Assembly (NCBI GenBank): GCA_963752495.1
Contig: CAVVYJ010000001.1
Location: 1 to 64,000 of the forward strand
Reading direction: 5' to 3'
DNA length: 64,000 nucleotides
Source: CAVVYJ01 sp963752495
GTDB lineage: Bacteria; Pseudomonadota; Gammaproteobacteria; Burkholderiales; Methylophilaceae
Shown here: positions 8,399-16,907 of the stretch, piece after piece
Position numbering within the stretch: position 1 is the stretch's first letter
How the letters are laid out: every line of letters starts with the position of its first letter
Notes under the pieces: model-generated
The model's input: only the letters and a program-made list of their open reading frames with translations
Database searches by the model: none
What the model was told of the DNA's origin: nothing
Position numbers and translations under genes: made by a program

Positions 8399-10023
8399 TG
8401 TTTGCAGCGTTTCCTGAGTGGGAGTGGAAAATCCCAGAATATTTCAATATTGGTGTGGCGTGCAGTGATAAACACCTAAACACGTCAGTAGCCAATGCAA
8501 TCGCCATGATAGTAGAGGATGATTCGCTGGGAACATCCACGATAACTTTTAGCGAATTGGCGCATAAAACCGACCAGTTCGCACAACTGTTGCGTAATCT
8601 AGAGGTTGCTTTGGGTGATCGTGTGCTGATTCGCTTGCCAAACAGCTTGGCATACCCAATTTCATTTTTAGGCGCGATGAAACGTGGCGCTATCTCCGTA
8701 CCAACCTCTACTTTGTTAACAGCAGAAGAAGTGGTTTATTTGGCGAAAGATTCCGGCGCTACTGTATTGGTCACTGATAAAGCGGCTTGGAAAACGCTTA
8801 AAGACAATTTGACTGAAGCACCTAATTTAAAACACGTACTACTGACTGGCGTGGGTGAAGTTGAGGCTATGGCTGGTTTGAATGTTCTGGATTTATCGCG
8901 AGAACTAGAAGCGATTGAGAAACCAGAAAGCGCACACAAGACGAAAGCTGAAGATCCTGCATATCTGGTCTATACATCTGGCACTACAGGCTACCCCAAA
9001 GGCGTGTTGCATGCACATCGCGCTCTGCTTGGCCGCGCGCCAGCATCTCAATACTGGTTTGATTTTGATGAGAGCGGGCAAGATCGCATCATGCACTCAG
9101 GTAAATTCAACTGGACCTACGTACTAGGCTCGGGGTTGATGGATCCTTTGTATTTGGGTAAAACAGTGATTGTGCATGAAGGTAAAAATGATGCTGAGTT
9201 GTGGACGCGTTTGATTGCAAAGCATCAGGCAACTATTTTCGTAGGCGTGCCCACTATTTACCGTCAAATTATTCAAAAGACGCAGACCGATAAAACAGGC
9301 GTGCCTAGTTTGCGTCACTGCATGAGTGCGGGAGAGCATTTGTCCGATGAGGTGCTAAGTCAGTGGCACGCAAGGTTTGGCATGGATATATACGAAGCAG
9401 TCGGCATGTCAGAATTTTCGTATTATTTGTCACAAAGCAAATTTCGCCCAATTCGGCCTGGATCCGCGGGTTTCCCCCAACCAGGGCACGCGATTAAATT
9501 ACTAGACCCGGAAACATTGAAGGAGGTATCCTCTGGTGAGGAGGGCATGATTTGCGTGCCTTTGGATGATCCTGGTATCTTTCTGTGGTATTGGAATTTG
9601 GATGAGGAAACAAAAAAATATAAGCACGACGGCTGGTTCTTTACAGGCGATTACGCACGGCATGATGAAGATGGCTATATTTGGTTTTTGGGAAGAAAAG
9701 ACGACATTATCAAAAGCTTTGGCTATCGCGTTTCACCATATGAAATCGAACGTGTTTATAAAGGGCATCCGGATGTCGCTGATTGTGCGGCAATTGGCGA
9801 GGAGCTAGAAAAAGACAAGGTGCTCGTGGTTGTTTATGTGATATTAAAACCAGATTCGAAAGTTACCGCTGACGATATGGCAAACTTTGGCAAACAGCAC
9901 TTGGCAGCTTATAAAGCGCCAAAAACAATCTATTTGGCCAATGATTTTCCGCGCACTAAGAACGGAAAAATATTACGTAAAGAAATCAGTCAAAGCATTG
10001 CTATTGGGCGAAGTTCGCGCTAA
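8398..10023 (+). CDS. AMP-forming acyl-CoA synthetase
   Basis: A 541-residue ANL-superfamily enzyme starting at ATG 8398 (MFAAFPEWEWKIPEYFNIG), overlapping the preceding stop. The P-loop-like motif AYLVYTSGTTGYPKGVLHAH, the adenylate motif GWFFTGDYARHDEDGYIWFLG, the hinge GRKDDIIKSFGYRVSPYEIE and the catalytic lysine in TKNGKILRKEI are all present, so it should be active. It activates a carboxylate with ATP and CoA. The overall form resembles acetyl/propionyl/medium-chain synthetases. Because it is coupled to a CitE-like lyase and lies across from a propionate-processing operon, likely substrates are propionate or a C4/C5 dicarboxylate such as mesaconate or citramalate. This is an inference from context. 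Confidence 0.85.
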   Translation: MFAAFPEWEWKIPEYFNIGVACSDKHLNTSVANAIAMIVEDDSLGTSTITFSELAHKTDQFAQLLRNLEVALGDRVLIRLPNSLAYPISFLGAMKRGAISVPTSTLLTAEEVVYLAKDSGATVLVTDKAAWKTLKDNLTEAPNLKHVLLTGVGEVEAMAGLNVLDLSRELEAIEKPESAHKTKAEDPAYLVYTSGTTGYPKGVLHAHRALLGRAPASQYWFDFDESGQDRIMHSGKFNWTYVLGSGLMDPLYLGKTVIVHEGKNDAELWTRLIAKHQATIFVGVPTIYRQIIQKTQTDKTGVPSLRHCMSAGEHLSDEVLSQWHARFGMDIYEAVGMSEFSYYLSQSKFRPIRPGSAGFPQPGHAIKLLDPETLKEVSSGEEGMICVPLDDPGIFLWYWNLDEETKKYKHDGWFFTGDYARHDEDGYIWFLGRKDDIIKSFGYRVSPYEIERVYKGHPDVADCAAIGEELEKDKVLVVVYVILKPDSKVTADDMANFGKQHLAAYKAPKTIYLANDFPRTKNGKILRKEISQSIAIGRSSR

Positions 10024-10093
10024 AGCTTTCACCATTTACAGCGAATATTGATATATTCAAGCTGCTGAACTAATCGTTAATTAAATTAACCTG

Positions 10094-10264
10094 CTAATGA
10101 ATGTTATCAATATCACTTAGATCGTCATCTGCTGCAAAACGCTTATTGCCTGAGCTATAGCTGCTATCTGACTCACTAAATTCATCAAACTCATCACCCG
10201 CAATATCTTCCAGCATTTGGTCTAGCAATTTAATTTTATCAGATGCTTTTTGTGTGTCTGCCAT
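10094..10264 (-). CDS. Small acidic hypothetical protein, 56 residues
   Basis: A short open frame from ATG 10264 to TAG 10094 on the minus strand. The product begins MADTQKASDKIKLLDQMLED and continues with an acidic, serine-rich stretch (GDEFDEFSESDSSYSS) ending in DDDLSDIDNIH. About 30 percent of residues are Asp or Glu. An AAAGG lies about 10 bases upstream of the start. The frame occupies the otherwise empty 10024-10428 stretch between the acyl-CoA synthetase and chrA genes. I do not recognise it. The N-terminal DKIKLLDQMLEDI looks amphipathic helical and the rest disordered. It may be a real small protein, but coding is unproven. Confidence 0.45.
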   Translation of the reverse strand: MADTQKASDKIKLLDQMLEDIAGDEFDEFSESDSSYSSGNKRFAADDDLSDIDNIH

Positions 10265-10428
10265 GATAATCCCAACCTTTCAGTTTTGTTCAACTAGCAA
10301 ATCGCTATGTTTATACATAAGCATTTTGCATGCCAAATTTTTATCATCTATTTATTAAATCAAAAAAGACCTTTTGGTTTAGAACCATTTGTAGGTATGA
10401 TTAAGCACACAAAAATTTTAAGGTTTTT

Positions 10429-11760
10429 ATGGATTCAACAAGCTTAGATGCGCCTGCTGAGCCTTCCATTAAAGAAGCTTTCTGGTACTGGTTAAAGTTG
10501 GGATTTATTAGCTTTGGCGGGCCTGCTGGGCAGATTGCGATTATGCATCATGACTTGGTTGAAAAAAAGCGTTGGATATCCGAAGCACGTTTTCTGCATG
10601 CCCTCAATTACTGTATGTTGCTACCAGGGCCGGAAGCACAACAACTGGCCACCTACATAGGCTGGCTCATGCATAAAACACGTGGTGGTTTAATTGCGGG
10701 CTTCTTGTTTGTGCTGCCATCGCTTGTTTTATTAATCACGCTTAGCTTTATTTATATGCGGTTTGGACATCTGCCAGCAATAGCTGGGGTGCTTTATGGC
10801 ATCAAACCCGCAGTGGTCGCTATTGTGCTATTCGCAGCCTATAGAATTGGTGCTCGTGTGCTCAAGAATAATGTTTTATGGGCGATTTCCATTGCATCTT
10901 TTTTGGCGATTAGCTTGTTTGCATTGCCATTCCCGCTCATTATTTTGTGCGCAGCACTGCTCGGTTATGTGGGAAATCATTATGTGCCAGAATGGTTTAA
11001 AAGTGGCGCTGGGCATAAAGCAACGCATAAACACTATGGAAAAGCCGTAATTGATGACGAAACTCCGACACCCTCACATGCACAGTTTAACATGCAACAT
11101 CTCGTCAAAGTTTGTTTGCTTGGTGTTGCTATATGGCTAACGGCGTTACTGATTTTAATTGCATGTTATGGTTGGAGCGCGGTATTTACGCAAATGGCAT
11201 GGTTTTTTACCAAAGCGGCATTACTTACCTTTGGTGGCGCTTATGCCGTGCTGCCTTATGTATATCAAGGCGCTGTAACACATTACGCGTGGCTCACACC
11301 CACACAAATGATTGATGGTTTAGCGTTGGGTGAAACTACACCAGGCCCTTTGATTATGGTCGTGGCGTTTGTAGGCTTTGTAGGGGGCTGGACTCAAGCA
11401 ATACCTGAAAGCCCTTTATTGGCGGGTGTTATAGGGGCATGTTTAGTCACATTTTTTACGTTTTTACCTTCATTTGTTTTTATTTTTGTCGGCGCACCTT
11501 TTATTGAGTCAACTAAAAACAATTTGAAATTAAGTGCACCGCTTATAGCAATAACCGCAGCTGTAGTTGGTGTAATAGTAAGCTTGGCACTTTTCTTCGC
11601 AGTGCATGTTTTTTGGCCATCCGGCGGCACTAAGCCCGATATGCTCGCTATGCTGGCAGCCGTTGCCGGGCTCGCTGCACTCGTCAAATACAATGTAAAT
11701 GTCATTAAGTTGATTGGTGTTTTTGCGTTGCTGGGATTGTTGCACCAGTGGGTTTTTTAA
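10429..11760 (+). CDS. chrA: ChrA-family chromate transporter (two-domain)
   Basis: A 443-residue inner-membrane protein made of two homologous CHR domains, the long form of the family. The first half has LGFISFGGPAGQIAIMHHD and LLPGPEAQQLATYIGW; the second repeats the pattern with LLTFGGAYAVLPYVYQ and GLALGETTPGPLIMVV. About ten hydrophobic segments are visible. The FGGP and PGPEAQQLA motifs are those linked to chromate export in characterised members. The family effluxes chromate by proton antiport, although some homologues may move other oxyanions such as sulfate. It stands alone on the plus strand, with AAGG about 6 bases before the ATG. Confidence 0.88.
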   Translation: MDSTSLDAPAEPSIKEAFWYWLKLGFISFGGPAGQIAIMHHDLVEKKRWISEARFLHALNYCMLLPGPEAQQLATYIGWLMHKTRGGLIAGFLFVLPSLVLLITLSFIYMRFGHLPAIAGVLYGIKPAVVAIVLFAAYRIGARVLKNNVLWAISIASFLAISLFALPFPLIILCAALLGYVGNHYVPEWFKSGAGHKATHKHYGKAVIDDETPTPSHAQFNMQHLVKVCLLGVAIWLTALLILIACYGWSAVFTQMAWFFTKAALLTFGGAYAVLPYVYQGAVTHYAWLTPTQMIDGLALGETTPGPLIMVVAFVGFVGGWTQAIPESPLLAGVIGACLVTFFTFLPSFVFIFVGAPFIESTKNNLKLSAPLIAITAAVVGVIVSLALFFAVHVFWPSGGTKPDMLAMLAAVAGLAALVKYNVNVIKLIGVFALLGLLHQWVF

Positions 11761-11821
11761 TTAGAACGAATAGTGAATATTGTTGTCATTCGATAGCGTT
11801 CACTTTTTTAAAGGTTTTGCG

Positions 11822-12364
11822 ATGAAGCGATATTTAATTAATACATTTTTTTCAATTGTGGTTTTAGGAGTAAGCACGATGGCTAATGCGGCTTGTAGCG
11901 GAATTTATAACCACCAATTTATCACCTTGCAAGGTCAGCCGCTTAATCTGTGTGACTATCAGGATAAGCCCATTTTGGTAGTTAATACAGCCAGCAAATG
12001 CGGATTTACCCCACAGTTTGAAGCGTTAGAAGGTATGTATAAAAAATATAAGGATCAAGGGTTACTGGTCATCGGCTTTCCATCCAATGATTTTAGACAA
12101 GATCCGGGCACAAACAAGCAGATTGGTGATTTTTGCAAACTGACATATGCGGTGCAATTCCCTATGATGGAAAAAAGCAGCGTTACGGGTAAGGACGCAA
12201 ATCCGTTCTATAAAGAGCTCATTGCTAAAACCGACACCACGCCTAAGTGGAATTTTTATAAATATTTGATTCTACCTGGCGGAAAAGAAGTCTATGCATA
12301 TGCAAGCACAACAAAGCCAGATGACGATGAGATCATGAATAAGATTAAGAAAAATCTCAAGTAG
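11822..12364 (+). CDS. Exported glutathione peroxidase-family protein
   Basis: 180 residues from ATG 11822. A signal peptide (MKRYLINTFFSIVVLGVSTMANA) ends at an ANA-A cleavage site. The mature part is a thioredoxin-fold glutathione peroxidase: VVNTASKCGFTPQF carries the peroxidatic cysteine, IGFPSNDFRQDPG supplies the conserved Gln/Asn region, and PKWNFYKYLI the conserved WNF. The cysteine replaces the selenocysteine of animal enzymes. It reduces hydroperoxides, probably with thioredoxin-like donors, and here in the periplasm. It lies 61 bases after chrA, and a terminator follows. An oxidative-stress role next to a chromate exporter is plausible, because chromate reduction generates peroxides, but the link is only positional. 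Confidence 0.88.
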   Translation: MKRYLINTFFSIVVLGVSTMANAACSGIYNHQFITLQGQPLNLCDYQDKPILVVNTASKCGFTPQFEALEGMYKKYKDQGLLVIGFPSNDFRQDPGTNKQIGDFCKLTYAVQFPMMEKSSVTGKDANPFYKELIAKTDTTPKWNFYKYLILPGGKEVYAYASTTKPDDDEIMNKIKKNLK

Positions 12365-12407
12365 CCCAAGTAACCCAACTAACCGTAGTGTAATAAAGCA
12401 GAGCAAT

Positions 12408-12433
12408 AAAAAAGACGCCTAGACGTCTTTTTT
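12408..12433. terminator. Bidirectional rho-independent terminator
   Basis: AAAAAAGACG, a six-base loop and CGTCTTTTTT form a 10-bp stem with A and T tracts on both sides. It lies between the convergent peroxidase gene (plus) and ppsR (minus) and can serve both. Confidence 0.85.
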
Positions 12434-12447
12434 ATTGTCACCGCATT

Positions 12448-13266
12448 CTAAGCGGTTTGTTTTGAGGGTTCTTTCATTTTTTGTAGAATAATTGCAGAAA
12501 GCTCTTCTACTGAACGACTGGTGGAATCTGCCCATGTGATACCCGCATTACGCATCATGGATTCGGCGGTAGCTATTTCTTTTTTACAATTTTCTAATGA
12601 TGCATAAAAGCTCCCAGGGCGGCGCTCGTTTCTAACCGAGTGAAGGCGTTCTGGTTTAATCGTGAGACCGAATATTTTATTTGTATGCTTTTTTAGTGCT
12701 TCTGGTAAAGATCCGCGCTCGAAGTCCTCGGGTATCAGAGGGTAATTGGCAGCTTTAATGCCAAATTGCATGGCCAAATATACGCTGGTTGGCGTTTTCC
12801 CACAACGCGATACACCAATCAGAATCACTTGTGCCTCTTCCATGCCTGCGTTGGTATTGCCATCATCATGGTTAAGCGTATAGTTAACTGCTTCCATACG
12901 GTCGTTATAGCTGCTTCCCATCGCGCTATGCGCAATACCTGCACCGGTAAGTGGTTTTTGTTTTAGCTCATCGCCCAACGGATCAATGAAAGTCTCGAAT
13001 AAATCGATAAAATAGGCGTCGGTTTCTTTTAGTTTTTTACGTAGTGCAATATCACCCAATGACATAATAACGACAGGGCGTACGCCATTGGCAGCAGCAG
13101 CCACTTCAATACTCACCTGAGCAGCAAGAATCTTTTCGAGGTTGTCTGTAAATGGCAAGCGCGATTGCGTAAAGTTAGTATGGGGGAAGTGCTCGAGCAA
13201 TTTGCTCAGGGCGCCAGCCGTGATGCCAGTGCCATCCGAGACAATAAATACTGTGCGATGTTCCAA
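12448..13266 (-). CDS. ppsR: PEP synthase regulatory kinase/pyrophosphorylase (DUF299)
   Basis: A 272-residue cytosolic protein beginning MEHRTVFIVSDGTGITAGAL, the signature opening of the DUF299 family (PSRP). The nucleotide-binding loop ILIGVSRCGKTPTSVYLA and the ERLHSVRNERRPGS segment are present. It uses ADP to phosphorylate a threonine beside the catalytic histidine of PEP synthase, and phosphate to remove it, thereby switching PpsA off and on. Immediately upstream on the same strand, 6 bases away, lies ppsA, its substrate, which settles the assignment over the PPDK-directed paralogue. Length is normal for the family. Co-transcription with ppsA is likely. Confidence 0.93.
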   Translation of the reverse strand: MEHRTVFIVSDGTGITAGALSKLLEHFPHTNFTQSRLPFTDNLEKILAAQVSIEVAAAANGVRPVVIMSLGDIALRKKLKETDAYFIDLFETFIDPLGDELKQKPLTGAGIAHSAMGSSYNDRMEAVNYTLNHDDGNTNAGMEEAQVILIGVSRCGKTPTSVYLAMQFGIKAANYPLIPEDFERGSLPEALKKHTNKIFGLTIKPERLHSVRNERRPGSFYASLENCKKEIATAESMMRNAGITWADSTSRSVEELSAIILQKMKEPSKQTA

Positions 13267-13272
13267 AATAGC

Positions 13273-15642
13273 CTATTTAGTAAGGCGTTGCCATGTGGCA
13301 ATCACAGTATCTGGGTTAAGTGAGACAGATTGTATGCCTTCAGCAACCAGCCACTCTGCAAAATCGGGATGGTCCGATGGACCTTGCCCGCAAATGCCTA
13401 CATACTTGCCTAAGCGGTTGCAAGTAGAAATGGCTAGCTTGAGTAGCACTTTGACTGCTGGATCACGCTCATCAAAGCTGTTAGCCATAATGCCGGAATC
13501 TCGATCTACGCCAAGCGTGAGTTGTGTGAGGTCGTTCGAGCCAATCGAGAAGCCATCAAAATACTGCAGGAACTCTTCAGCGAGTAATGCATTTGAAGGA
13601 ATCTCGCACATCATAATCAGCCGCAGGCCATTTTCTCCACGCTTCAGGCCATTCTTAGCCATGATTTCAGTAACAGCTTTCGCTTCTTCCAGTGTGCGCA
13701 CGAATGGAATCATGAGCTCTACGTTTACTAAACCCATCTCATCACGTACTTTTTTCATCGCCGTACATTCCATGGCAAAACACTCTTGAAAGTCTTCTGC
13801 CATATAACGCGCCGCACCACGAAAGCCCATCATTGGGTTTTCTTCATCCGGTTCGTAAATGTCGCCACCAATAAGTTTTTTATACTCATTTGATTTAAAG
13901 TCAGATGTGCGCACAATCACAGGTTTTGGATAAAATGCTGCTGCAATTGTTGCTACACCCTCTGCAACCTTATCAATGTAGAACTGTTTTGGACTAGCGT
14001 AGCCACGTGCACGGTTGCGGATTGTGTCGCGAATTGCGACAGGCATGGCATCTACATTCAAAATAGCTTTCGGGTGAATGCCGACCATATTGTTAATTAC
14101 AAACTCCAGACGCGCTAAACCTACGCCATCATTCGGAATGTTTGCAAAGCTGAAAGCCATGTCTGGATTACCAACGTTCATCATGATTTTGCATGGTGGT
14201 TTAGGCAACGCACTATTCGCTTGGCTGCTCACTTCATACTCTAAAGCGCCATGGTAAACGAAACCTGTTTCACCTTCCGCACAAGAGACGGTTACAATTT
14301 CGCCTTCGCGAAGTAAATCGGTTGCATTTACTGAGCCTACAATCGCAGGAATGCCAAGCTCACGCGCAATGATTGCCGCGTGGCAAGTACGTCCGCCACG
14401 ATTCGTTACAAGGGCGGAAGCACGCTTCATTACGGGCTCCCAGTTTGGGTCTGTCATGTCGGCGACTAGTACGTCACCAGGTTGCACTTCGTGCATGAGT
14501 GCAGGGTCTAGTACAATGCGCACAGGGCCAACGCCCACTTTTTGAGTGACAGCACGACCTAGCACCAATGGTTTTTCGCTATGCTTATTGAGCTTGTAGG
14601 TTTCGGTGACACTGTTTTGTGCTTCTTGCGATTTAACCGTTTCTGGGCGCGCTTGAAGAATGTAGAGCTTGTTATCCAAACCATTTTTACCCCATTCGAT
14701 GTCCATCGGGCAGCCATAGTGCGCCTCAATGGTCATGGCATAAGTGGCCAGCTCCAAAACGTCAGCATCGCAGAGCGAGTAAACGTCGGACTGTGCTGGG
14801 TCAACGTCAACCGTGCTAGTGCTCTTGCCCGCTTGTGTCGCATCGCTAAACACCATTTTAATGAGTTTCGAACCCATAGTGCGGCGCACGATAGAAGGGA
14901 AGCCCTTCGCCAATGTTGGTTTGTGCACATAGAACTCATCAGGATTGACTGCACCTTGCACAACCGTCTCGCCGAGTCCGTAGCTTGAGGTGATAAATGC
15001 GACATCTTTAAAACCAGATTCCGTGTCAATTGTAAACATCACACCTGCGCAGCCGATATCAGAGCGCACCATTTGTTGCACGCCAGCTGATAGTGCTACG
15101 TCCGCATGCACAAAGCCTTTGTGCACGCGGTAGGAAATTGCGCGGTCGTTGTAGAGAGAAGCAAATACCTCTTTAATGGCATGGTTGATGTTGTCAAGCC
15201 CATGAATATTCAAAAAACTCTCTTGCTGGCCTGCAAAGGAAGCGTCAGGTAAGTCTTCTGCTGTTGCCGATGAGCGCACGGCGAATGTGGTGCCTTTTGC
15301 GGATTTGTCGGTGAGGATAGCGTAATTCTCGGCAATCGCCGCTTTTAAATCGGATGGAAACTCAGCTTCCATAATCCAAGCGCGGATTTTAGCGCCACAC
15401 TTCGCCAGCGCTTGTGTGTCGTCGGCATTTAAAACGTCTAGCTCGGCGTTAATTCTTTTGTCTAAACCATTTTGCGCTAAAAAAGCACGGTAAGCATCTG
15501 CAGTCGTCGCAAAGCCAGTAGGCACGCGAACGCCTTTAGCGCTAAGCTGTGAAATCATTTCTCCGAGAGATGCATTTTTACCGCCAACAGAGGCAACATC
15601 TGTGTTGCGAAGTTGTTCGAATGGAATGACAAGGCTGGCCAT
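13273..15642 (-). CDS. ppsA: Phosphoenolpyruvate synthase
   Basis: A 789-residue protein (family about 790-800) converting pyruvate, ATP and water to PEP, AMP and phosphate for gluconeogenesis. The N-terminal PPDK/PEP-synthase ATP-binding domain starts MASLVIPFEQLRNTDVASVG with GGKNASLGEMI and FAVRSSATAEDLPDASFAGQ. The swivelling domain carries NRGGRTCHAAIIARELGIPA with the catalytic histidine and the neighbouring threonine targeted by PpsR. The C-terminal PEP-binding TIM barrel has GFRGAARY, IPFVRTLEEA and GSNDLTQLTLGVDRDS, and ends with a GICGQGPSDHPDF cysteine motif. It leads the ppsA-ppsR operon. In a RuMP methylotroph it feeds C3 carbon back to sugar phosphates. Confidence 0.96.
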   Translation of the reverse strand: MASLVIPFEQLRNTDVASVGGKNASLGEMISQLSAKGVRVPTGFATTADAYRAFLAQNGLDKRINAELDVLNADDTQALAKCGAKIRAWIMEAEFPSDLKAAIAENYAILTDKSAKGTTFAVRSSATAEDLPDASFAGQQESFLNIHGLDNINHAIKEVFASLYNDRAISYRVHKGFVHADVALSAGVQQMVRSDIGCAGVMFTIDTESGFKDVAFITSSYGLGETVVQGAVNPDEFYVHKPTLAKGFPSIVRRTMGSKLIKMVFSDATQAGKSTSTVDVDPAQSDVYSLCDADVLELATYAMTIEAHYGCPMDIEWGKNGLDNKLYILQARPETVKSQEAQNSVTETYKLNKHSEKPLVLGRAVTQKVGVGPVRIVLDPALMHEVQPGDVLVADMTDPNWEPVMKRASALVTNRGGRTCHAAIIARELGIPAIVGSVNATDLLREGEIVTVSCAEGETGFVYHGALEYEVSSQANSALPKPPCKIMMNVGNPDMAFSFANIPNDGVGLARLEFVINNMVGIHPKAILNVDAMPVAIRDTIRNRARGYASPKQFYIDKVAEGVATIAAAFYPKPVIVRTSDFKSNEYKKLIGGDIYEPDEENPMMGFRGAARYMAEDFQECFAMECTAMKKVRDEMGLVNVELMIPFVRTLEEAKAVTEIMAKNGLKRGENGLRLIMMCEIPSNALLAEEFLQYFDGFSIGSNDLTQLTLGVDRDSGIMANSFDERDPAVKVLLKLAISTCNRLGKYVGICGQGPSDHPDFAEWLVAEGIQSVSLNPDTVIATWQRLTK

Positions 15643-15793
15643 ACTGTTTCCTTAAATTATTGCCCAACTGGGTTGATGTTGTGCGGAAAATTAATTGTGT
15701 TGAATATCAGTAAATCTACTTCAGGTTACATTATGCCAAACAAGTCCAGTTGTGTCACGCGGCGAACCTGCTTGATTTGAGCTATATCAACTT

Positions 15794-15822
15794 TTGACAA
15801 ATATTCCGGAGGTATTGAAAAT
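15794..15822 (+). promoter_or_regulatory. Possible promoter upstream of the H4MPT gene block
   Basis: A perfect TTGACA at 15794-15799 is followed after 17 bases by GAAAAT, a weak -10. It lies about 70 bases before the beta-RFAP synthase start in the 251-base gap after ppsA. The -10 is poor, so this is tentative. I see nothing else in the gap. Confidence 0.3.
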
Positions 15823-15893
15823 TCTCATGCTAGTGTGCCTATTTAAGCGCCATAAGTTAATATAAGTGCAATATTTTGCGGAAACTTTATTAA

Positions 15894-16886
15894 ATGCGAA
15901 CAGAAAAATCAGTCATGCCATTATCAGCCAAAATGGTCAGCGTAAAAGCGCATGCGCGTTTACACATGGGTTTTTTTGATATGCATGGCGGATTGGGGCG
16001 TAAGTTTGGAAGTCTTGGTGTTTCTCTTGCTTCCCCTGTGACTGAAGTCACGGCAAGTCTTTCCGACAAGCTCATGATTACTGGTGTGGTAGGCAACGAC
16101 GAGATGATCTCAATCGAAAACGCTATAAAACACTTTCAAAATGAACTCAATGTAAGCGCTTCGTTAAACATTCATGTCAAACAACTCATTCCGAGTCACT
16201 TTGGTTTGGGTTCAGGAACACAGATTAAGCTCACTTTACTGGCTGTAATTGACAGATTGAATCAGCTAAAACTAGACCATAATCGCTTCATTAAGGCTTC
16301 AGGTCGGGGTATGCGCTCTGGAATCGGTTTGGGTACATTCTGGCAAGGTGGGGTGGTGGTAGATGCAGGGAGAGCTGCTAATACGGTTGTTCCGCCAATT
16401 ATTTCGCGCCTGGAATTTCCTGAAAACTGGCAGATTTTGCTGATTTTTGACAGTGCCAACCAGGGCGTGCATGGTGAAAAGGAACTGGAAGCTTTTAAGA
16501 GTTTACCGGCATTTTCGGAAAGTTTAGCGAGTAAGTTATGTCGACATGTTTTGATGCAGGCATTACCCGCATTAAAAGAGCGTGATTTAAATGCTTTTGG
16601 TGAGGCGGTTCGCGCCTTGCAGCTGGCAACAGGGGAACATTTTTCGGCAGCTCAAGGTGGGTTATATGCAAGCAAAAATGTTGCTGAGGTTTTGAATTGG
16701 TTAGAAAAAGAAGGCATTGCTTGTTTTGGGCAAAGTTCTTGGGGGCCCACAGGTTTTGCGATATTTGAAAATAAAGAACTAGCAGATATGTATTTGGCCC
16801 AAATAGAAAAGCACTTTGCAGACAAAGCATTAAGCTTTATGTTAACGCAGGGTTGCAATACCGGAGCCTCAGTAGAGGTTGCTTAA
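15894..16886 (+). CDS. mptG: Beta-ribofuranosylaminobenzene 5'-phosphate synthase
   Basis: 330 residues from ATG 15894; ATG at 15915 or 15930 are alternatives. This enzyme joins 4-hydroxybenzoate or p-aminobenzoate to PRPP with loss of CO2, the first committed step of methanopterin synthesis. The GHMP-kinase-like fold is evident: VKAHARLHMGFFDMHGG, IPSHFGLGSGTQIKL (the glycine-rich loop) and GRGMRSGIGLGTFWQGG. The end has GQSSWGPTGFAIF. The next gene, mtdB, begins 21 bases downstream, and the whole run to 21709 is same-strand and tightly packed, consistent with an H4MPT operon. In methylotrophs this gene is also called orf4. Confidence 0.9.
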   Translation: MRTEKSVMPLSAKMVSVKAHARLHMGFFDMHGGLGRKFGSLGVSLASPVTEVTASLSDKLMITGVVGNDEMISIENAIKHFQNELNVSASLNIHVKQLIPSHFGLGSGTQIKLTLLAVIDRLNQLKLDHNRFIKASGRGMRSGIGLGTFWQGGVVVDAGRAANTVVPPIISRLEFPENWQILLIFDSANQGVHGEKELEAFKSLPAFSESLASKLCRHVLMQALPALKERDLNAFGEAVRALQLATGEHFSAAQGGLYASKNVAEVLNWLEKEGIACFGQSSWGPTGFAIFENKELADMYLAQIEKHFADKALSFMLTQGCNTGASVEVA

Positions 16887-16907
16887 GTCAGAGATAGGAT
16901 AAATTTA

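Noticed and set aside
10076..10090. Palindrome GTTAATTAAATTAAC after the acyl-CoA synthetase
   Set aside because: Short, AT-rich and without a T run or associated promoter; expected by chance in this composition.
13142..13789. Long plus-strand open frame of 215 codons opposite ppsR and ppsA
   Set aside because: It is a shadow frame over two conserved genes, with no plausible protein features.
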